NCBI GenBank assembly: GCA_001603685.1
Contig: LUZO01000096.1
Span: forward strand, 1-14,866
DNA: 14,866 nt
Origin: Bacteroidales bacterium Bact_23
GTDB lineage: Bacteria; Bacteroidota; Bacteroidia; Bacteroidales; Lentimicrobiaceae
Direction: 5' to 3'
The notes beneath the pieces were generated by a model. The model was given only the letters and a program-made list of their open reading frames with translations, was not told where the DNA came from and did no database searches. The translations under genes and the position numbers were made by a program. Below are positions 13,812 through 14,866 of the stretch, in pieces. Positions within the stretch are counted from its first letter, which is position 1, and every line of letters begins with the position of its first letter.

Positions 13812-14552
13812 TTATTCCTTAATATACCGGTTCAATACATCGGCAATAGCCTTAAACCCTTCTCCGTTAAGGTAAACCCCGTTAAAAGTATATTGCTTTT
13901 TGATATCAAAATTTTCGTCGCAGATTACATCTGACAGGTCGATGTAGTTAATGCCTTTCCGGGCAGCAAGTTCCTCCAGCTTTTTATTTATTTCCTTGAT
14001 CTCTTCAAGATTGAATATCTGAACATTCACCGGCAGGATACTGGTGCAAAAGATTTCAGATCCGGGAGTTTTTAATAATAAAGTATCAATAATTCTGTTG
14101 TAGCAATTTGTGATGGTATCGTGAGGGGTTTTTAAATTAAAATCTTTTGAATCAAGCATTATAAAGACTTTGCCAGGAGAAGATGCAGTAATTTGCCCGA
14201 CTCTTTTTGCCATACCGGTAATGTTGTCACCGCCTATGCCCCGGTTCACGATTAACGGATTCTCCATTATTTCAGCCCAATCACAATAATCGGCAATGCT
14301 GTTTCCGAAAATAACGGTCTGCGATGCGTCGGAAGGCATAGCATAAAATGATGATAATTTCATGATATAATAATTGCTTTCGTGAGCGCTGGGGCGGACT
14401 ATCTGTCCAGAAAGCTTCATCTTCAAAAATGTAAAACCCCCGCTCTTTTTGAGATGATGTATTACAGCAATTGAGAAAAAGATATTCAGTGTTAACGAAA
14501 GCAGCAGAATCAGTTTAATCTTTCTTTGATAGCGATCAGGATTTGAACTCAT
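13812..14552 (-). CDS. Membrane-anchored SGNH-hydrolase-like protein, degenerate active site
   Basis: The 246-residue product has one N-terminal membrane helix (about 11-31), then an SGNH/GDSL-type domain, so it is probably anchored in the inner membrane facing the periplasm. Block I is VIFGNSIADY with candidate nucleophile Ser85. Block II is NRGIGGDN (103-110). The rest of the catalytic set is altered: the block III G-x-N-D position reads DSKD (Lys136 for Asn), and the block V DGxHL position reads NGVYL (Asn224 for Asp, Tyr227 for His). Family members with this set intact are esterases or acetylhydrolases; this one probably cannot use the usual Ser-His-Asp mechanism. I chose the ATG at 14552 because the frame's upstream start at 14618 is GTG and adds only a polar stretch ahead of the anchor. 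Neither start has an SD. No partner gene is evident. Confidence 0.78.
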   Translation of the reverse strand: MSSNPDRYQRKIKLILLLSLTLNIFFSIAVIHHLKKSGGFTFLKMKLSGQIVRPSAHESNYYIMKLSSFYAMPSDASQTVIFGNSIADYCDWAEIMENPLIVNRGIGGDNITGMAKRVGQITASSPGKVFIMLDSKDFNLKTPHDTITNCYNRIIDTLLLKTPGSEIFCTSILPVNVQIFNLEEIKEINKKLEELAARKGINYIDLSDVICDENFDIKKQYTFNGVYLNGEGFKAIADVLNRYIKE

Positions 14553-14705
14553 AACTTTAAAATTACTATATGATTGTGTGTGTAGTTTAAACCGTTTTTT
14601 TACTTTAATTCCAAGCACTAAAACCGGGTTGCCATTTATTTGGATTTGAAAGGATGGCTCTGTGTTAAAGTGTTTGTTTTAAGATTCCCGGCATGAAATA
14701 CTACC

Positions 14706-14713
14706 CAAAAGTA
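14706..14713 (-). promoter_or_regulatory. Possible SGNH gene promoter, -7 element TACTTTTG
   Basis: The minus strand reads TACTTTTG, the same octamer as in front of the CotH gene. It lies about 150 bases before the ATG at 14552 (about 87 before the GTG at 14618), an unusually long leader, so its link to this gene is less certain. Confidence 0.4.
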
Positions 14714-14825
14714 ACAAAAGATATCAATAAATGTTGAATATCACAGGTGTGTTTCAGGAAATAATACTGCTCTTTGATGTCAGGCTATCTGATTCTGAAT
14801 GTTCCATATTTGATCTGCCGTAATG

Positions 14826-14830
14826 AAGGA
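14826..14830 (+). promoter_or_regulatory. SD-like AAGGA before the edge gene
   Basis: AAGGA lies 6 bases before an ATG at 14837, ideal spacing. It is the main reason to suspect a gene starting here. Confidence 0.4.
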
Positions 14831-14836
14831 AAAATC

Positions 14837-14866
14837 ATGGCAACGGTAAAACAATGGCTTCTTCGC
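14837..14866 (+). CDS. Possible gene start, cut by window edge
   Basis: An ATG with a well-placed AAGGA opens a frame of ten codons, MATVKQWLLR, that is still open at the end of the window. An imperfect -7-like CATATTTG at 14805-14812 would give a short leader. The protein is too short to identify. It could be the first part of a gene divergent from the SGNH-like gene, or chance. Confidence 0.35.
   Translation, partial: MATVKQWLLR

Larger units (their letters stand above)
14553..14836. other. Intergenic region upstream of the SGNH gene
   Basis: This stretch lies between the minus-strand SGNH-like gene and a possible plus-strand gene. It holds one good minus-strand -7 element, a GTG-initiated extension of the SGNH frame (to 14618) that I do not favour, and the SD of the edge gene. 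No RNA gene or strong hairpin was seen. Confidence 0.5.

Noticed and set aside
14553..14618. N-terminal extension of the SGNH-like protein from a GTG at 14618
   Set aside because: It adds only 22 polar, basic residues ahead of the membrane anchor, and an ATG is available at 14552. It is not fully excluded, because the candidate promoter lies upstream of both.
1..14866. CRISPR arrays, insertion sequences, phage genes or tRNA genes
   Set aside because: No spaced direct repeats, transposase or integrase motifs, or cloverleaf-like sequences were noticed on reading both strands.

Overview
The window looks like chromosomal DNA from a member of the Bacteroidota, probably a Bacteroidales-like anaerobe or facultative anaerobe. 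Four observations support this. The CotH protein ends in a type IX secretion (T9SS) C-terminal sorting domain. A DUF5063 protein and a FeoA-FeoB fusion with a FeoB-associated Cys-rich partner are present. Several intergenic regions carry a TAnnTTTG-type -7 promoter element. Shine-Dalgarno sequences are mostly weak or absent. No rRNA, tRNA, insertion sequence, phage gene or CRISPR array was recognised. The content is mostly housekeeping and envelope genes rather than a mobile island.

Layout. (1) Positions 127-3606, minus strand: a ferrous iron uptake operon. It holds a FeoA-FeoB fusion, then an M50B-type membrane metalloprotease coupled to feoB by an ATGA stop/start overlap, then a small Cys-rich FeoB-associated membrane protein. 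A -7 box and overlapping palindromes in front of feoB look like a metal-responsive promoter/operator. (2) 3728-4243, minus: a DUF5063 protein of unknown function. (3) 4361-5737, minus: a GH13 alpha-amylase-family lipoprotein with its own promoter. (4) 5834-9968, minus: a probable three-gene transcript, read as HAD phosphatase/phosphomutase, then catalytic M16 zinc peptidase, then non-catalytic M16 partner with an extra C-terminal domain, ending at a strong intrinsic terminator. (5) 10265-11359, plus: phosphofructokinase with its own promoter, SD and terminator. (6) 11456-13714, minus: a secreted CotH-kinase / lamin-tail / T9SS protein. (7) 13812-14552, minus: a membrane-anchored SGNH-hydrolase-like protein whose catalytic Asp and His are replaced. 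(8) At the right edge, the first ten codons of a possible plus-strand gene.

How the genes fit together. The Feo genes form one functional unit for Fe(II) import. The protease inside it is the least expected member. The two M16 genes look like a split periplasmic peptidase: one subunit has the HxxEH zinc site, the other has lost it but keeps an Arg/Tyr pair. The amylase, HAD and phosphofructokinase genes all fit carbohydrate catabolism, but they are separate transcription units and no SusC/SusD pair is visible, so this is not a recognisable polysaccharide utilisation locus. I see no convincing new multi-gene defence or mobile system. The observations most worth following up are the Feo-coupled M50B protease, the degenerate SGNH protein, the putative feoB operator and the mixed Gly/Lys phosphodonor signature of the phosphofructokinase.
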